From Neisseria sp. (GTDB lineage: Bacteria; Pseudomonadota; Gammaproteobacteria; Burkholderiales; Neisseriaceae), in NCBI GenBank assembly GCA_030531795.1, contig JAUNMN010000012.1, positions 16,998 through 50,045 on the forward strand: a stretch of DNA of 33,048 bases, given 5' to 3'. Below, one piece after another: positions 26,493-33,048 of this stretch. Numbering within the stretch: position 1 is the first letter of the stretch; every line of letters begins with the position of its first letter. Under the pieces are notes generated by a model. The model was given only the letters and a program-made list of their open reading frames with translations, had not been told where the DNA came from and did no database searches. The translations under genes and the position numbers were made by a program.

Positions 26493-29057
26493 TTAGGCAA
26501 AACTTAAACCGTCATGGTTTGCGTCTACCCTAATCTCGCTTTTCGGCTCGTATTGCCCTGCCAACAAAGCGCGTGCCAGTGGGTTTTCCAGCTCGGCTTG
26601 AATCGCACGTTTGAGCGGACGTGCGCCGTAAACAGGGTCAAAACCTGCTTGTGCCAGATAATCCAAAGCGGCATCGCTGATGCTGAGCGTGTATTGTTGT
26701 GCCGCCAAACGTTCGCGTAAACGTGCCAACTGAATGTTGGCGATGTTGCGAATATGTTCTTGACGCAAGCCATGGAACACCACGATTTCATCGATGCGGT
26801 TAATCAGCTCGGGGCGGAAATAGGCTTTCACATCTTCCATCACGCTCGCTTTCATCGCGTCGTAGCTGGCATCGCTCGCCAAGTTTTGCAGATTTTGGCT
26901 GCCGATGTTGCTGGTCATCACCACCACGGTATTGCGAAAATCCACGGTTCGCCCTTGTCCATCGGTTAAGCGTCCATCGTCCAATACTTGCAGCAAAATA
27001 TTGAACACATCGGGGTGCGCTTTTTCAATTTCGTCCAACAAAATCACGCTATACGGTTTGCGGCGCACTTGCTCGGTTAAATAGCCACCCTCTTCGTAGC
27101 CAACATACCCCGGAGGCGCGCCGATTAAGCGTGCCACGCTGTGTTTTTCCATGTATTCCGACATATCGATGCGGATTAAGTGTTCATCGCTGTCAAACAA
27201 GAAATTCGCCAGCGTTTTGCACAACTCGGTTTTGCCCACGCCAGTCGGCCCTAAAAACAAGAAACTGCCATACGGTTTATTTGGGTCTGCTAAGCCCGAA
27301 CGGCTGCGACGAATGGCATCGGCAACCGCACTCACCGCCTCATTTTGCCCCACCACGCGTTGATGCAACACGTTTTCCATTTGCAGCAATTTTTCGCGTT
27401 CGCCCGCCAACATTTTCGCAACAGGAATGCCCGTAATCCGCGACACCACTTCGGCAATCTCGTCCACGCCCACTTGGGTGCGGAACAAACGATTGCTTTG
27501 CGCTTGTTGGTTTTGCTCTGCCGTCTGCAGTTTGGCTTGCAAATCGGGCAATTGACCGTATTCCAGTTTAGAAGCCAAAGCCAAATCGCCTGCTCGCTTG
27601 GCTTGTTCCACTTTAAACTTGGTTTCGTCAATTTGTTTTTTGAGTTCCACCGCGCCCAAAGATGCCGCTTTTTCCAGCTTCCAAATTTCGTTCAAATCGG
27701 CATATTCTTTTTGCAAAGCACGAATTTCGTTTTCCAAATCCGCCAAACGCTGACGGCTGACTTCGTCTTTTTCCTTCGCCAAGTGCATTTGTTCCATTTG
27801 CAACTGAATCAAACGTCTGTCCAATTTGTCCATTTGCTCGGGTTTGGAATCCAATTCCATTTTGATGCGACTGGCGGCTTCATCAATCAAATCAATGGCT
27901 TTATCTGGCAAAAAACGGTCGGTGATATAGCGATGCGACAACTGTGCCGCCGCCACAATCGCAGGGTCGGTGATGTCCACGCCGTGATGCAGCTCATAAC
28001 GCTCTTGCAAACCACGCAAAATCGCAATCGTGCTTTCCACGCTCGGTTCGTCCACCAACACTTTTTGGAAACGCCGCTCCAACGCCGCATCTTTTTCAAT
28101 GTATTGACGGTATTCGTCTAAAGTGGTTGCACCCAAGCAATGCAATTCACCGCGCGACAAAGCAGGTTTGAGCATATTGCCCGCATCCATCGCCCCATCG
28201 CTTTTGCCTGCGCCGACTAAAGTGTGAATTTCATCAATAAAAATCAAAGTATTGCCATCGTCTTGTGCCAACTCATTCAACACCGCTTTCAAACGTTCTT
28301 CAAACTCGCCGCGGTATTTCGCCCCCGCAATCAACGCCGCCAAATCCAACACCAACAAACGTTTACCACGCAAAGTTTCAGGCACTTCATCGTTCACAAT
28401 CCGCTGCGCCAAACCTTCCGCAATCGCCGTTTTGCCAACGCCAGGTTCGCCGATTAACACAGGATTGTTTTTAGTGCGTCTTTGCAAAACCTGAATAGTG
28501 CGGCGAATTTCATCATCGCGTCCAATCACAGGGTCTAATTTGCCCTCACGCGCCCGTTGGGTTAAATCGGTTGTGTATTTTTTCAGCGCATCGCGCAATT
28601 GTTCCGCATTTTCTTGGTTCACGGTTTGTCCTCCACGAATATTGTCTATTGCCTGTTTGATGTTGGCTTCCGAAAAGCCATGATTTTTCAAAATTTTTTG
28701 CCCATTGCCTTGTGCCTGCCAAATGCCCAACAACAGCCATTCCACCGACACAAAACTGTCGCCAGCCGCCTTTGCCAAATCCTGCGCTTTTTGCAAAACC
28801 TGAAACAATTCTTGGCTCATGCCCAGCTGAAATTGCCCAGATAATTTCGGCAAACGCGATAATTCGCTTTGCACCGCTGCACCCAATTGCTGCACATCAC
28901 CAGCCGCCAATTGCAACAAACGCCGAAAATCCGCATCCGCCAATGCCGTCTGCAAAACATGCAACACATCAATTTGCCCATTCTGCCGTGCTCGCGCCTC
29001 CTGCTCCGCCGCCAGCAAAAACGAACGAAATCGTTCGGTAAATTGTTCAAAATTCAT
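26493..29057 (-). CDS. clpB: ATP-dependent disaggregase ClpB
   Basis: An 854-residue Hsp100 that works with DnaK to rescue aggregated proteins. Domain order is complete: N-terminal substrate domain (1-145), AAA1 with Walker A GEPGVGKT (203-210), a long coiled-coil middle domain (about 400-525, recognisable by [21 protein letters not shown] and [10 protein letters not shown]), and AAA2 with GPTGVGKT and [14 protein letters not shown]. There is no ClpP-binding IGF loop motif that I can see, as expected for ClpB. The start has AAAGGGAAAAG upstream. Transcription is driven by a sigma-32 type promoter at 29104-29131. A coding uptake sequence lies at 28943-28954 and a near-copy at 27518-27529. Confidence 0.97.
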   Translation of the reverse strand: MNFEQFTERFRSFLLAAEQEARARQNGQIDVLHVLQTALADADFRRLLQLAAGDVQQLGAAVQSELSRLPKLSGQFQLGMSQELFQVLQKAQDLAKAAGDSFVSVEWLLLGIWQAQGNGQKILKNHGFSEANIKQAIDNIRGGQTVNQENAEQLRDALKKYTTDLTQRAREGKLDPVIGRDDEIRRTIQVLQRRTKNNPVLIGEPGVGKTAIAEGLAQRIVNDEVPETLRGKRLLVLDLAALIAGAKYRGEFEERLKAVLNELAQDDGNTLIFIDEIHTLVGAGKSDGAMDAGNMLKPALSRGELHCLGATTLDEYRQYIEKDAALERRFQKVLVDEPSVESTIAILRGLQERYELHHGVDITDPAIVAAAQLSHRYITDRFLPDKAIDLIDEAASRIKMELDSKPEQMDKLDRRLIQLQMEQMHLAKEKDEVSRQRLADLENEIRALQKEYADLNEIWKLEKAASLGAVELKKQIDETKFKVEQAKRAGDLALASKLEYGQLPDLQAKLQTAEQNQQAQSNRLFRTQVGVDEIAEVVSRITGIPVAKMLAGEREKLLQMENVLHQRVVGQNEAVSAVADAIRRSRSGLADPNKPYGSFLFLGPTGVGKTELCKTLANFLFDSDEHLIRIDMSEYMEKHSVARLIGAPPGYVGYEEGGYLTEQVRRKPYSVILLDEIEKAHPDVFNILLQVLDDGRLTDGQGRTVDFRNTVVVMTSNIGSQNLQNLASDASYDAMKASVMEDVKAYFRPELINRIDEIVVFHGLRQEHIRNIANIQLARLRERLAAQQYTLSISDAALDYLAQAGFDPVYGARPLKRAIQAELENPLARALLAGQYEPKSEIRVDANHDGLSFA

Positions 29058-29103
29058 CTTTTCCCTTTCTGTTTTGTTGTTTTGTGTACCACGACAACAC
29101 GCT

Positions 29104-29131
29104 ATATAGGGAAATTGTGGATAAGTTCAAG
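29104..29131 (-). promoter_or_regulatory. Heat-shock (RpoH) promoter of clpB
   Basis: On the - strand CTTGAA (29131-29126), a 14-bp spacer and CCCTATAT (29111-29104) match the sigma-32 consensus (CTTGAA, about 11-16 bp, CCCCATNT). A consensus DnaA box lies inside the spacer. Confidence 0.85.
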
Positions 29132-29166
29132 TGTCAAAATCAATGAAAATAAAAAATTGTGGATAA
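29116..29166 (-). promoter_or_regulatory. Two consensus DnaA boxes upstream of clpB
   Basis: TTATCCACA is present twice on the - strand (29124-29116 and 29166-29158), 42 bp apart, within a 15-bp direct repeat AAATTGTGGATAAGT (29112-29126, 29154-29168). The first copy is between the sigma-32 hexamers. Confidence 0.6.
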
Positions 29167-29207
29167 GTGAAAGAAAATAGCTGATAAGCAAAATGATTGA
29201 CATGAAA

Positions 29208-29232
29208 AAAGGGCTGATACAATCAGCCCTTT
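29208..29232 (-). terminator. Intrinsic terminator of the three-gene cassette
   Basis: An 11-bp perfect stem (29208-29218, 29222-29232) with a T-run on the - strand. It has no uptake-sequence similarity, unlike most terminators in the window. Confidence 0.9.
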
Positions 29233-29287
29233 AATCAACAAAACTACGCATCAAACATGGATTTTGGTTTTAAAATCTAGCAAAAAA

Positions 29288-29865
29288 TCAACAGCCCAAA
29301 ACCTCAGCCAAAAAAATACGACCATCATCTTCTTTTCCAAAGTAAGCGACTTCTCCAGGCTCAACGCAAAGGTTTTCCTCAAACTTAAAACGCACTTTTT
29401 TAACCAATTGACGATATTGTGCATCGCTCATCGGTGCAAAATCCACCCAAAATCCAACATGATCTGTCTCTGGGACTTCAATAAAATTCAAGCCAGTAAT
29501 GCGATGACCATATAAAGTGGCATTTTTTAATGGAATAAACGCACTGTTTATTCCCATTTCACCCAACTTGGCTGGTAACATATCCGCACGATAAGGCGCA
29601 GGCATGGCATAAATTCCCTTTTTGGCTTTGGCAGTCAGCATATTGCAACCAGTAGAAGAACTACATTTTCCTTGCTTATTTTTTTGTATTGAAAAACGCT
29701 ACTGAACAAATTACCACGCATTTTACCATCATCGCCTTTTTTGCCTTTTTCAAGATAGGCAAACACAGGTGTCCAATCCGCCGCCACCGCCGCTTGTGGC
29801 AACATCGCCGCTAAAGACAACGTCATGGCTGTCAATAAACCCAATACCGTTTGTTTCTTTTTCAT
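29288..29865 (-). pseudogene. Secreted protein split by a frameshift at an A7 run
   Basis: Two overlapping frames form one apparent gene. The first (29865-29635) starts with AAGGAG and a clear Sec signal peptide (MKKKQTVLGLLTAM..., ending AAVAADW), continues to SVFQYKK and then runs into a stop after the codons for VAIC. The second frame (to 29288) continues the protein with KAKKGIYAMPAPYR, TGLNFIEV and FGKEDDGRIFLAEVLGC. Adding one A to the A7 run (T7 on the + strand, 29679-29685) joins them into a mature product of about 165 residues with NKQGKCSSSTGCN at the seam. It could be a phase-variable gene, a pseudogene, transcriptional slippage or a sequencing error. Function unknown; two Cys near the seam may form a disulfide. 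Confidence 0.75.
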
Positions 29866-29906
29866 TAAAAACTCCTTGCTTATACAATAAATTAAAATGC
29901 TTGTAA

Positions 29907-30329
29907 TCAAGATACAACAATTAAAAAATTAAAAAACTTGTAATCCAGATATGCCAACAAAGCCACCCAAAGCAATAAAAAGAATGTATAACCACGAAAC
30001 TCTAATGATTCATCAGGATTATCTTTATATCGTCTATCCGCCTTTCCGCTTTTCGTTTGATGCTTATAAGAAGGAAGAAACATCCCTATAACAGCCATCA
30101 CTGAAAAAGCCATCAGACCATACAATACGATTTTATCTGCATCTATCTCGCTTGCATCAAAAAAACCAATCAATATCCAACTGTATAATTTTGCAAAGAA
30201 AAACAAAATAGCAGGCATCACCATAATGGATACAATAAATATCAGCATACTTCTCTGGGCTATATCAGAAGCTATTGCCAATACGACAAGAAGCAAAAAA
30301 GATAATATAATTACGTTAATAGCAATCAT
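29907..30329 (-). CDS. Multi-pass membrane protein of unknown function
   Basis: A 140-residue, highly hydrophobic protein with about four membrane helices (about residues 3-22, 28-55, 66-86 and 112-135) and one polar cytoplasmic-type loop (SYKHQTKSGKADRRYKDNPDES, about 87-108). AGGAATTGCT precedes the ATG. It is the middle gene of the AT-rich cassette, 27 nt after the upstream gene and 41 nt before the secreted-protein gene. I do not recognise a family. Its pairing with a secreted partner could indicate a receptor, transporter or immunity protein, but nothing in the sequence decides. Confidence 0.75.
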   Translation of the reverse strand: MIAINVIILSFLLLVVLAIASDIAQRSMLIFIVSIMVMPAILFFFAKLYSWILIGFFDASEIDADKIVLYGLMAFSVMAVIGMFLPSYKHQTKSGKADRRYKDNPDESLEFRGYTFFLLLWVALLAYLDYKFFNFLIVVS

Positions 30330-30356
30330 AGCAATTCCTATATTTAAATTAAAAAA

Positions 30357-30959
30357 TCATTTACGTTTACGCTTACGCGGAAAAACATCTTTACCCAATA
30401 ACCACAAATAGCGGTCGATTTCTCTTGAACTAAATTGAGTTAAGTGGAAAGCCTGTTGGAATTTGGATAATACGCTTTTAAATTTTTTATAATCTTTTAA
30501 TTCTGTGCGTTTGAATTGTGCAAAAGGATAAATCTTATTCATCTCATAAAGCACTTTATCCACAAAGCTGTCATAAATCACAAAACCTTCAGGGTTGTGT
30601 TCACAACAATATTTGGTTGCAAAAGAGTAAAAAATCTTGGTCTTTTCTTCATCATCTACTTTGAATTTCACTTCTTGCATGGTTGCAATCAAAGTTTCAT
30701 CACCGTTTTTTAGGCGTTCATCCAGATTTTCAATGGCAACAATATGCTCTGCCATGGCTTTCACGCCAAAAATATTCGTAGAATAAAAATTGTTGATAAC
30801 CGATGCTTTTAACAACACCGCATTAAGTGATTGATTATCGGGAAAAGCCAGCAACAATTCTCTTATCGCTTTGTCTTGTAAAGCATAATGAGATTGACGC
30901 CATTTTTCTAAATAATGATTGACTTCAGCAACGGAAGGTTTGGCAAGTTTAGGTTTCAT
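30357..30959 (-). CDS. Hypothetical protein, first gene of the AT-rich cassette
   Basis: A 200-residue soluble, mostly helical protein that I do not recognise. Visible blocks are NAVLLKASVINNFYSTNIFG (about 45-64), FYSFATKYCCEHNPEGFVIYDSFVDKVLYEMNK and a final DRYLWLLGKDVFPRKRKRK with a Lys/Arg tail that could bind nucleic acid. I have the impression that similar proteins occur as lone genes or near defence and phage genes, but cannot confirm it. It has Lys, Phe and Tyr content above its neighbours, consistent with AT-rich DNA. A promoter with an embedded palindrome and a hairpin-rich leader lies upstream, and the membrane and secreted protein genes follow in the same transcript. Confidence 0.75.
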   Translation of the reverse strand: MKPKLAKPSVAEVNHYLEKWRQSHYALQDKAIRELLLAFPDNQSLNAVLLKASVINNFYSTNIFGVKAMAEHIVAIENLDERLKNGDETLIATMQEVKFKVDDEEKTKIFYSFATKYCCEHNPEGFVIYDSFVDKVLYEMNKIYPFAQFKRTELKDYKKFKSVLSKFQQAFHLTQFSSREIDRYLWLLGKDVFPRKRKRK

Positions 30960-31002
30960 ATCAGCACTTGAAGATAAACAATTAACTAAAGAAATAAAAT
31001 GC

Positions 31003-31088
31003 CTGCTTATATAAAGCAGCTTTTCGCAATCAAGATTGCGAAGGTTCGGCAGTATTTGTTTTACTTGCTATGTCAAGAGCAAGTAAAA
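31003..31088. repeat. Three consecutive hairpins in the leader of the cassette
   Basis: Perfect inverted repeats: 31003-31008/31014-31019 (6 bp, 5-nt loop), 31023-31031/31034-31042 (9 bp, 2-nt gap) and 31059-31069/31078-31088 (11 bp, 8-nt loop). They differ in sequence and would lie in the 5' untranslated region of the gene starting at 30959. Confidence 0.7.
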
Positions 31089-31118
31089 GGAGTATACTCC
31101 TTTGAAAATTTTGGTAAA
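31086..31118 (-). promoter_or_regulatory. Palindromic promoter of the three-gene cassette
   Basis: On the - strand TTTACC (31118-31113), 16-bp spacer and TATACT (31096-31091). The -10 is in the centre of the perfect 18-bp palindrome AAAGGAGTATACTCCTTT (31086-31103). The GGAGT-N2-ACTCC core recalls operators of MerR-family regulators of the NmlR type. Confidence 0.5.
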
Positions 31119-31132
31119 TTTTAGATAAGAAA

Positions 31133-31168
31133 ATGCCGTCTGCGTTTGGGTTCAACTGCAGACGGCAT
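31133..31168. terminator. Uptake-sequence inverted pair after dusC
   Basis: ATGCCGTCTGCG (31133-31144, last base changed) and TGCAGACGGCAT (31157-31168). It ends dusC transcription ahead of the cassette promoter. Confidence 0.8.
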
Positions 31169-31219
31169 CTCTTTAGGTTTATATTTTGGGTTTATTTTTA
31201 GCTTATTTTTGGCTTTCTG

Positions 31220-32188
31220 TTAAAACCGCGCCAACACGGTGCGTACTTCATCTATTTCTTTTAAGGTGCGCAGCTGGCTGAACATTTCATCGGCTTCGGG
31301 ATAGACTTTTTTCAGCATACCCAGCCATTGTTTTAAACGTGCCACAGGGTATTTGTTTTGCGATTCGCGTTCCACACACAGTTCAAAAAACAGCCGTATC
31401 CATTCGGCGATTTCACTAAACGCCATTTCATCTGCTTGCCCTGTTTGCGCAAACTGTTTGATTTGTTTCGCTAAATCAGGTCGCATCACTGCGCCGCGCC
31501 CTATCATCACGCGCTGGCAGCCACTCACGGCGACAATTTCGCGAAAATCGTTGAGCGTAAACACATCGCCGTTGGCGGTTACGGGAATATTGACGGCATC
31601 GGCAATTTTGCGCACCCAAGTCCAGTGTGCAGGCGGCTCGTAGCCTTCGACTTTAGTGCGCGCATGAACGGTTAAACCGCACGCGCCGCCTTCAGCAATC
31701 GCTTGGGCGTTTTCCAGTGCCAGCGTTTTGTCTTCAAAACCTAAACGCATTTTGCCCGTTAAAGGAATGTGTGCAGGCAAGGCGGCACGCAGGGTTTTCA
31801 CAATTTGATAAACGCGTTCAGGTTCTTTGAGCAAAACCGCACCGCCTTGATGTTTATTGACGGTTGGTGCGGGACAACCAAAATTTAAGTCAATTTTATC
31901 CACACCAAATCGCACCGCTTCCAAAGCGTTCACCGCCATGTTTTCGGCATCGCTGCCCAACAGTTGCACGGTACACGGCACGCCAGCAAAGGTTTTGTTG
32001 CCGTCTGCAATTTCGGGGGCGTATTTGAGCCAAGTGCCACGCGAATGCACGGTATGGGTGATGCGCACAAATTCGCTGACGCACTCGTCAAAACCGCCGA
32101 TGCGCGTCAATAAATCACGCATCGGTGCATCGGTTAAACCCTGCATCGGCGCGAGCACCAAATAAGGCATGTTCATGGTTTCACTCAT
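31220..32188 (-). CDS. dusC: tRNA-dihydrouridine synthase, DusC type
   Basis: An FMN enzyme that reduces uridine in the tRNA D-loop. The 322-residue protein has the TIM-barrel start LVLAPMQGLTDAPMRDLL, the catalytic cysteine in DLNFGCPAPTVNKHQGG, the TGKMRLGFED block, VHARTKVEGY, the FMN site ANGDVF and MIGRGAVMRPDL. The C-terminal YPVARLKQWLGMLKKVYPEADEMF resembles E. coli DusC, specific for U16, rather than DusA or DusB. The first ATG (32188) is used; ATGs at 32176 and 32170 are alternatives since no strong ribosome binding site is visible. The coding near-copy of the uptake sequence is at 31998-32009. Confidence 0.93.
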   Translation of the reverse strand: MSETMNMPYLVLAPMQGLTDAPMRDLLTRIGGFDECVSEFVRITHTVHSRGTWLKYAPEIADGNKTFAGVPCTVQLLGSDAENMAVNALEAVRFGVDKIDLNFGCPAPTVNKHQGGAVLLKEPERVYQIVKTLRAALPAHIPLTGKMRLGFEDKTLALENAQAIAEGGACGLTVHARTKVEGYEPPAHWTWVRKIADAVNIPVTANGDVFTLNDFREIVAVSGCQRVMIGRGAVMRPDLAKQIKQFAQTGQADEMAFSEIAEWIRLFFELCVERESQNKYPVARLKQWLGMLKKVYPEADEMFSQLRTLKEIDEVRTVLARF

Positions 32189-32224
32189 TTTTCATCATTC
32201 AAACAGCCAAACAACAGATAGCAA

Positions 32225-32253
32225 AAATCCCAAAACACAAGGTTTTGGGATTT
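32225..32253 (-). terminator. Intrinsic terminator of tRNA-Ser
   Basis: A perfect 12-bp stem (AAATCCCAAAAC at 32225-32236, GTTTTGGGATTT at 32242-32253) with a T-run on the - strand, just after the tRNA. Confidence 0.88.
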
Positions 32254-32261
32254 CAAAATTT

Positions 32262-32352
<91 letters not shown>

Positions 32353-32368
32353 GTCTTGGAAAACGCGA

Positions 32369-32397
32369 ACTATACTGAGGTTTCGCCTGTTTTTCAA
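32369..32397 (-). promoter_or_regulatory. Promoter of tRNA-Ser
   Basis: On the - strand TTGAAA (32397-32392), 17-bp spacer and TATAGT (32374-32369). Confidence 0.8.
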
Positions 32398-32428
32398 GTC
32401 TTTTTTCACACCAAAACCACAAAGCAAG

Positions 32429-32469
32429 AATAAATTTCAATAAGTATTTGCCTAAAAATGAAATTTATT
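32429..32469. terminator. AT-rich hairpin after the PH-domain gene
   Basis: AATAAATTTCA (32429-32439) and TGAAATTTATT (32459-32469) form an 11-bp stem with a 19-nt loop. A decayed uptake sequence (GCAGAAGGCAT, 32474-32484) sits between it and the stop codon. Confidence 0.45.
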
Positions 32470-32483
32470 TTCCGCAGAAGGCA

Positions 32484-32855
32484 TCAGCCCAACACGCACT
32501 GCGCAATCAATTTATCTAAAGCACGCACATCAATGCCTTTGAGCAAAGAAACTTTAATCATGCCCGAACGCGTCCAAAGCTGCAGCTCGGCGGAAAAGTC
32601 CAACAGCCCCGCGCCATTTTCGCTAGACCACATATTGATGTTGGCATAAGGCAAGGAATACACTTCCACCTTTTTGCCACGCAAACCTTGAACATCACGC
32701 ACAATCAAACGTTTGGTGGTGAAAATCGCACTGTCGCGCAAGGTTTTGTAGGCAGCAATCGCCTCCTCACCCGCCAGCAATAAATCATCCACATCATCGG
32801 GAATCGGGCAAGGTTTGCTGAATGTCCACGATAACAGTTCATTTAATTCGCTCAT
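32484..32855 (-). CDS. Bacterial PH-domain protein
   Basis: A 123-residue cytoplasmic protein of the bacterial pleckstrin-homology type (PF08000-like). After a short N-terminal helix come LLLAGEEAIAAYKTLRDSAIFTTKRLIVRDVQGLRGKKVEVYSLPYANI and LWTRSGMIKVSLLKGIDVRALDKLIAQ, with the strand-strand-helix order of the fold. The ATG at 32855 has AAAGGAATAATT upstream; a longer frame to 32942 begins in promoter DNA and is rejected. The role of these proteins is generally unknown, possibly envelope stress related. It is divergent from tyrS. Confidence 0.85.
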   Translation of the reverse strand: MSELNELLSWTFSKPCPIPDDVDDLLLAGEEAIAAYKTLRDSAIFTTKRLIVRDVQGLRGKKVEVYSLPYANINMWSSENGAGLLDFSAELQLWTRSGMIKVSLLKGIDVRALDKLIAQCVLG

Positions 32856-32925
32856 AATTATTCCTTTTTTGAAGACTCCAGCGAATTGTCTGCCAAGAAC
32901 ACGAAGCAGGTCAAGCAAGCTGCTT

Positions 32926-32954
32926 TTGCTGTTTTCAAGCAAAAATTGTAAAAT
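32926..32954 (+). promoter_or_regulatory. Promoter of tyrS
   Basis: TTGCTG (32926-32931), 17-bp spacer and TAAAAT preceded by TG (32949-32954). A lone uptake sequence TGCAGACGGCAT (32974-32985) lies in the leader. Confidence 0.5.
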
Positions 32955-33016
32955 ACGCCCTTTTCATTGATTTTGCAGACGGCATCTAACGACAGCAACG
33001 CAAGGATTAGTACAAG

Positions 33017-33048
33017 ATGACTTCCATCATTCAAGATTTACAAGCACG
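33017..33048 (+). CDS. tyrS: Tyrosyl-tRNA synthetase, N-terminal fragment
   Basis: Only ten codons are in the window: MTSIIQDLQA and the next base pair towards R. The pattern IIQDLQAR is like the start of neisserial TyrS (MSVIQDLQSRG...). AAGGAT lies about 10 nt before the ATG. The identity rests on this short match and should be taken as probable; the catalytic domain lies beyond the window edge. Confidence 0.6.
   Translation, partial: MTSIIQDLQA

Noticed and set aside
29116..29166. Chromosomal replication origin
   Set aside because: Only two DnaA boxes, no box cluster, no unwinding region and no dnaA, dnaN or gyrB neighbour.
31071..31076. TTGACA on the - strand in the loop of the 11-bp hairpin as a -35
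   Set aside because: No acceptable -10 at 16-18 bp (TACTGC or ACTGCC); the TTTACC/TATACT pair is better.
30556..31904. Further TTATCCACA matches at 30556-30564 and 31896-31904
   Set aside because: Both lie in coding sequence without partners; likely chance.

Overview
The window looks like a chromosomal segment of a member of the Neisseriaceae. It is saturated with a DNA-uptake-like 12-mer, ATGCCGTCTGCA, whose core matches the neisserial DNA uptake sequence (DUS, classically ATGCCGTCTGAA). The 12-mer sits as inverted pairs at nearly every gene end, where it doubles as a terminator. Several genes are of neisserial type: the GNA1162 lipoprotein cluster, lipoprotein cytochrome c', lipoprotein LD-carboxypeptidase, and a start of tyrS very close to the neisserial protein. 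Most of the window is housekeeping or metabolic. No CRISPR array, transposase, integrase or prophage gene was seen.

Layout. 171-4624 (+): DEAD-box RNA helicase, tgt, then a tightly overlapping set (small membrane protein, tag, ubiX, and a coupled 26-residue hydrophobic ORF). 4598-5397 (+): a promoter, a leader ORF rich in Tyr/Phe/Trp codons, hairpins and an intrinsic terminator in front of an unrecognised gene. 5458-7198 (-): hom overlapping a small membrane-anchored protein. 7406-9703 (+): an Mth938-like protein, a 36-residue basic ORF with its own terminator, and argH. 9807-11504 (-): the CsgG / DUF4810 / GNA1162 lipoprotein operon, behind a promoter whose spacer is a run of 16 T. 11706-12530 (-): a YdfG-type SDR. 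12616-13077 (+): cytochrome c'. 13306-22890 (-): ldcA, a HIT protein, maeB, ccoG-fixH and pntA-pntB. 23221-24623: a degenerate Correia-like element in front of gloA (+), then ygiD-type dioxygenase (-). 24865-29057 (-): sucrose phosphorylase and clpB, the latter with a clear heat-shock promoter that carries DnaA boxes. 29208-31118 (-): an AT-rich three-gene cassette of unknown function. 31220-32855 (-): dusC, tRNA-Ser(UGA) and a PH-domain protein. 33017-33048 (+): the first codons of tyrS.

Functional themes are redox and respiration (PntAB transhydrogenase, CcoG/FixH for cbb3 oxidase, cytochrome c', UbiX), amino-acid synthesis (Hom, ArgH), tRNA modification (Tgt, DusC), C4/acetyl metabolism (MaeB) and protein quality control (ClpB).

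The most unusual parts are: (1) the poly-T promoter of the CsgG operon, which has the geometry of a phase-variable promoter; (2) the aromatic-codon leader/attenuator at 4598-4823; (3) the AT-rich cassette at 29208-31118, with a palindromic promoter, a hairpin-rich leader and a secreted protein broken at an A7 run; (4) the uptake-sequence variant itself; and (5) a Correia-like element in a genome using this variant. All calls come from reading the sequence only; no database search was run.
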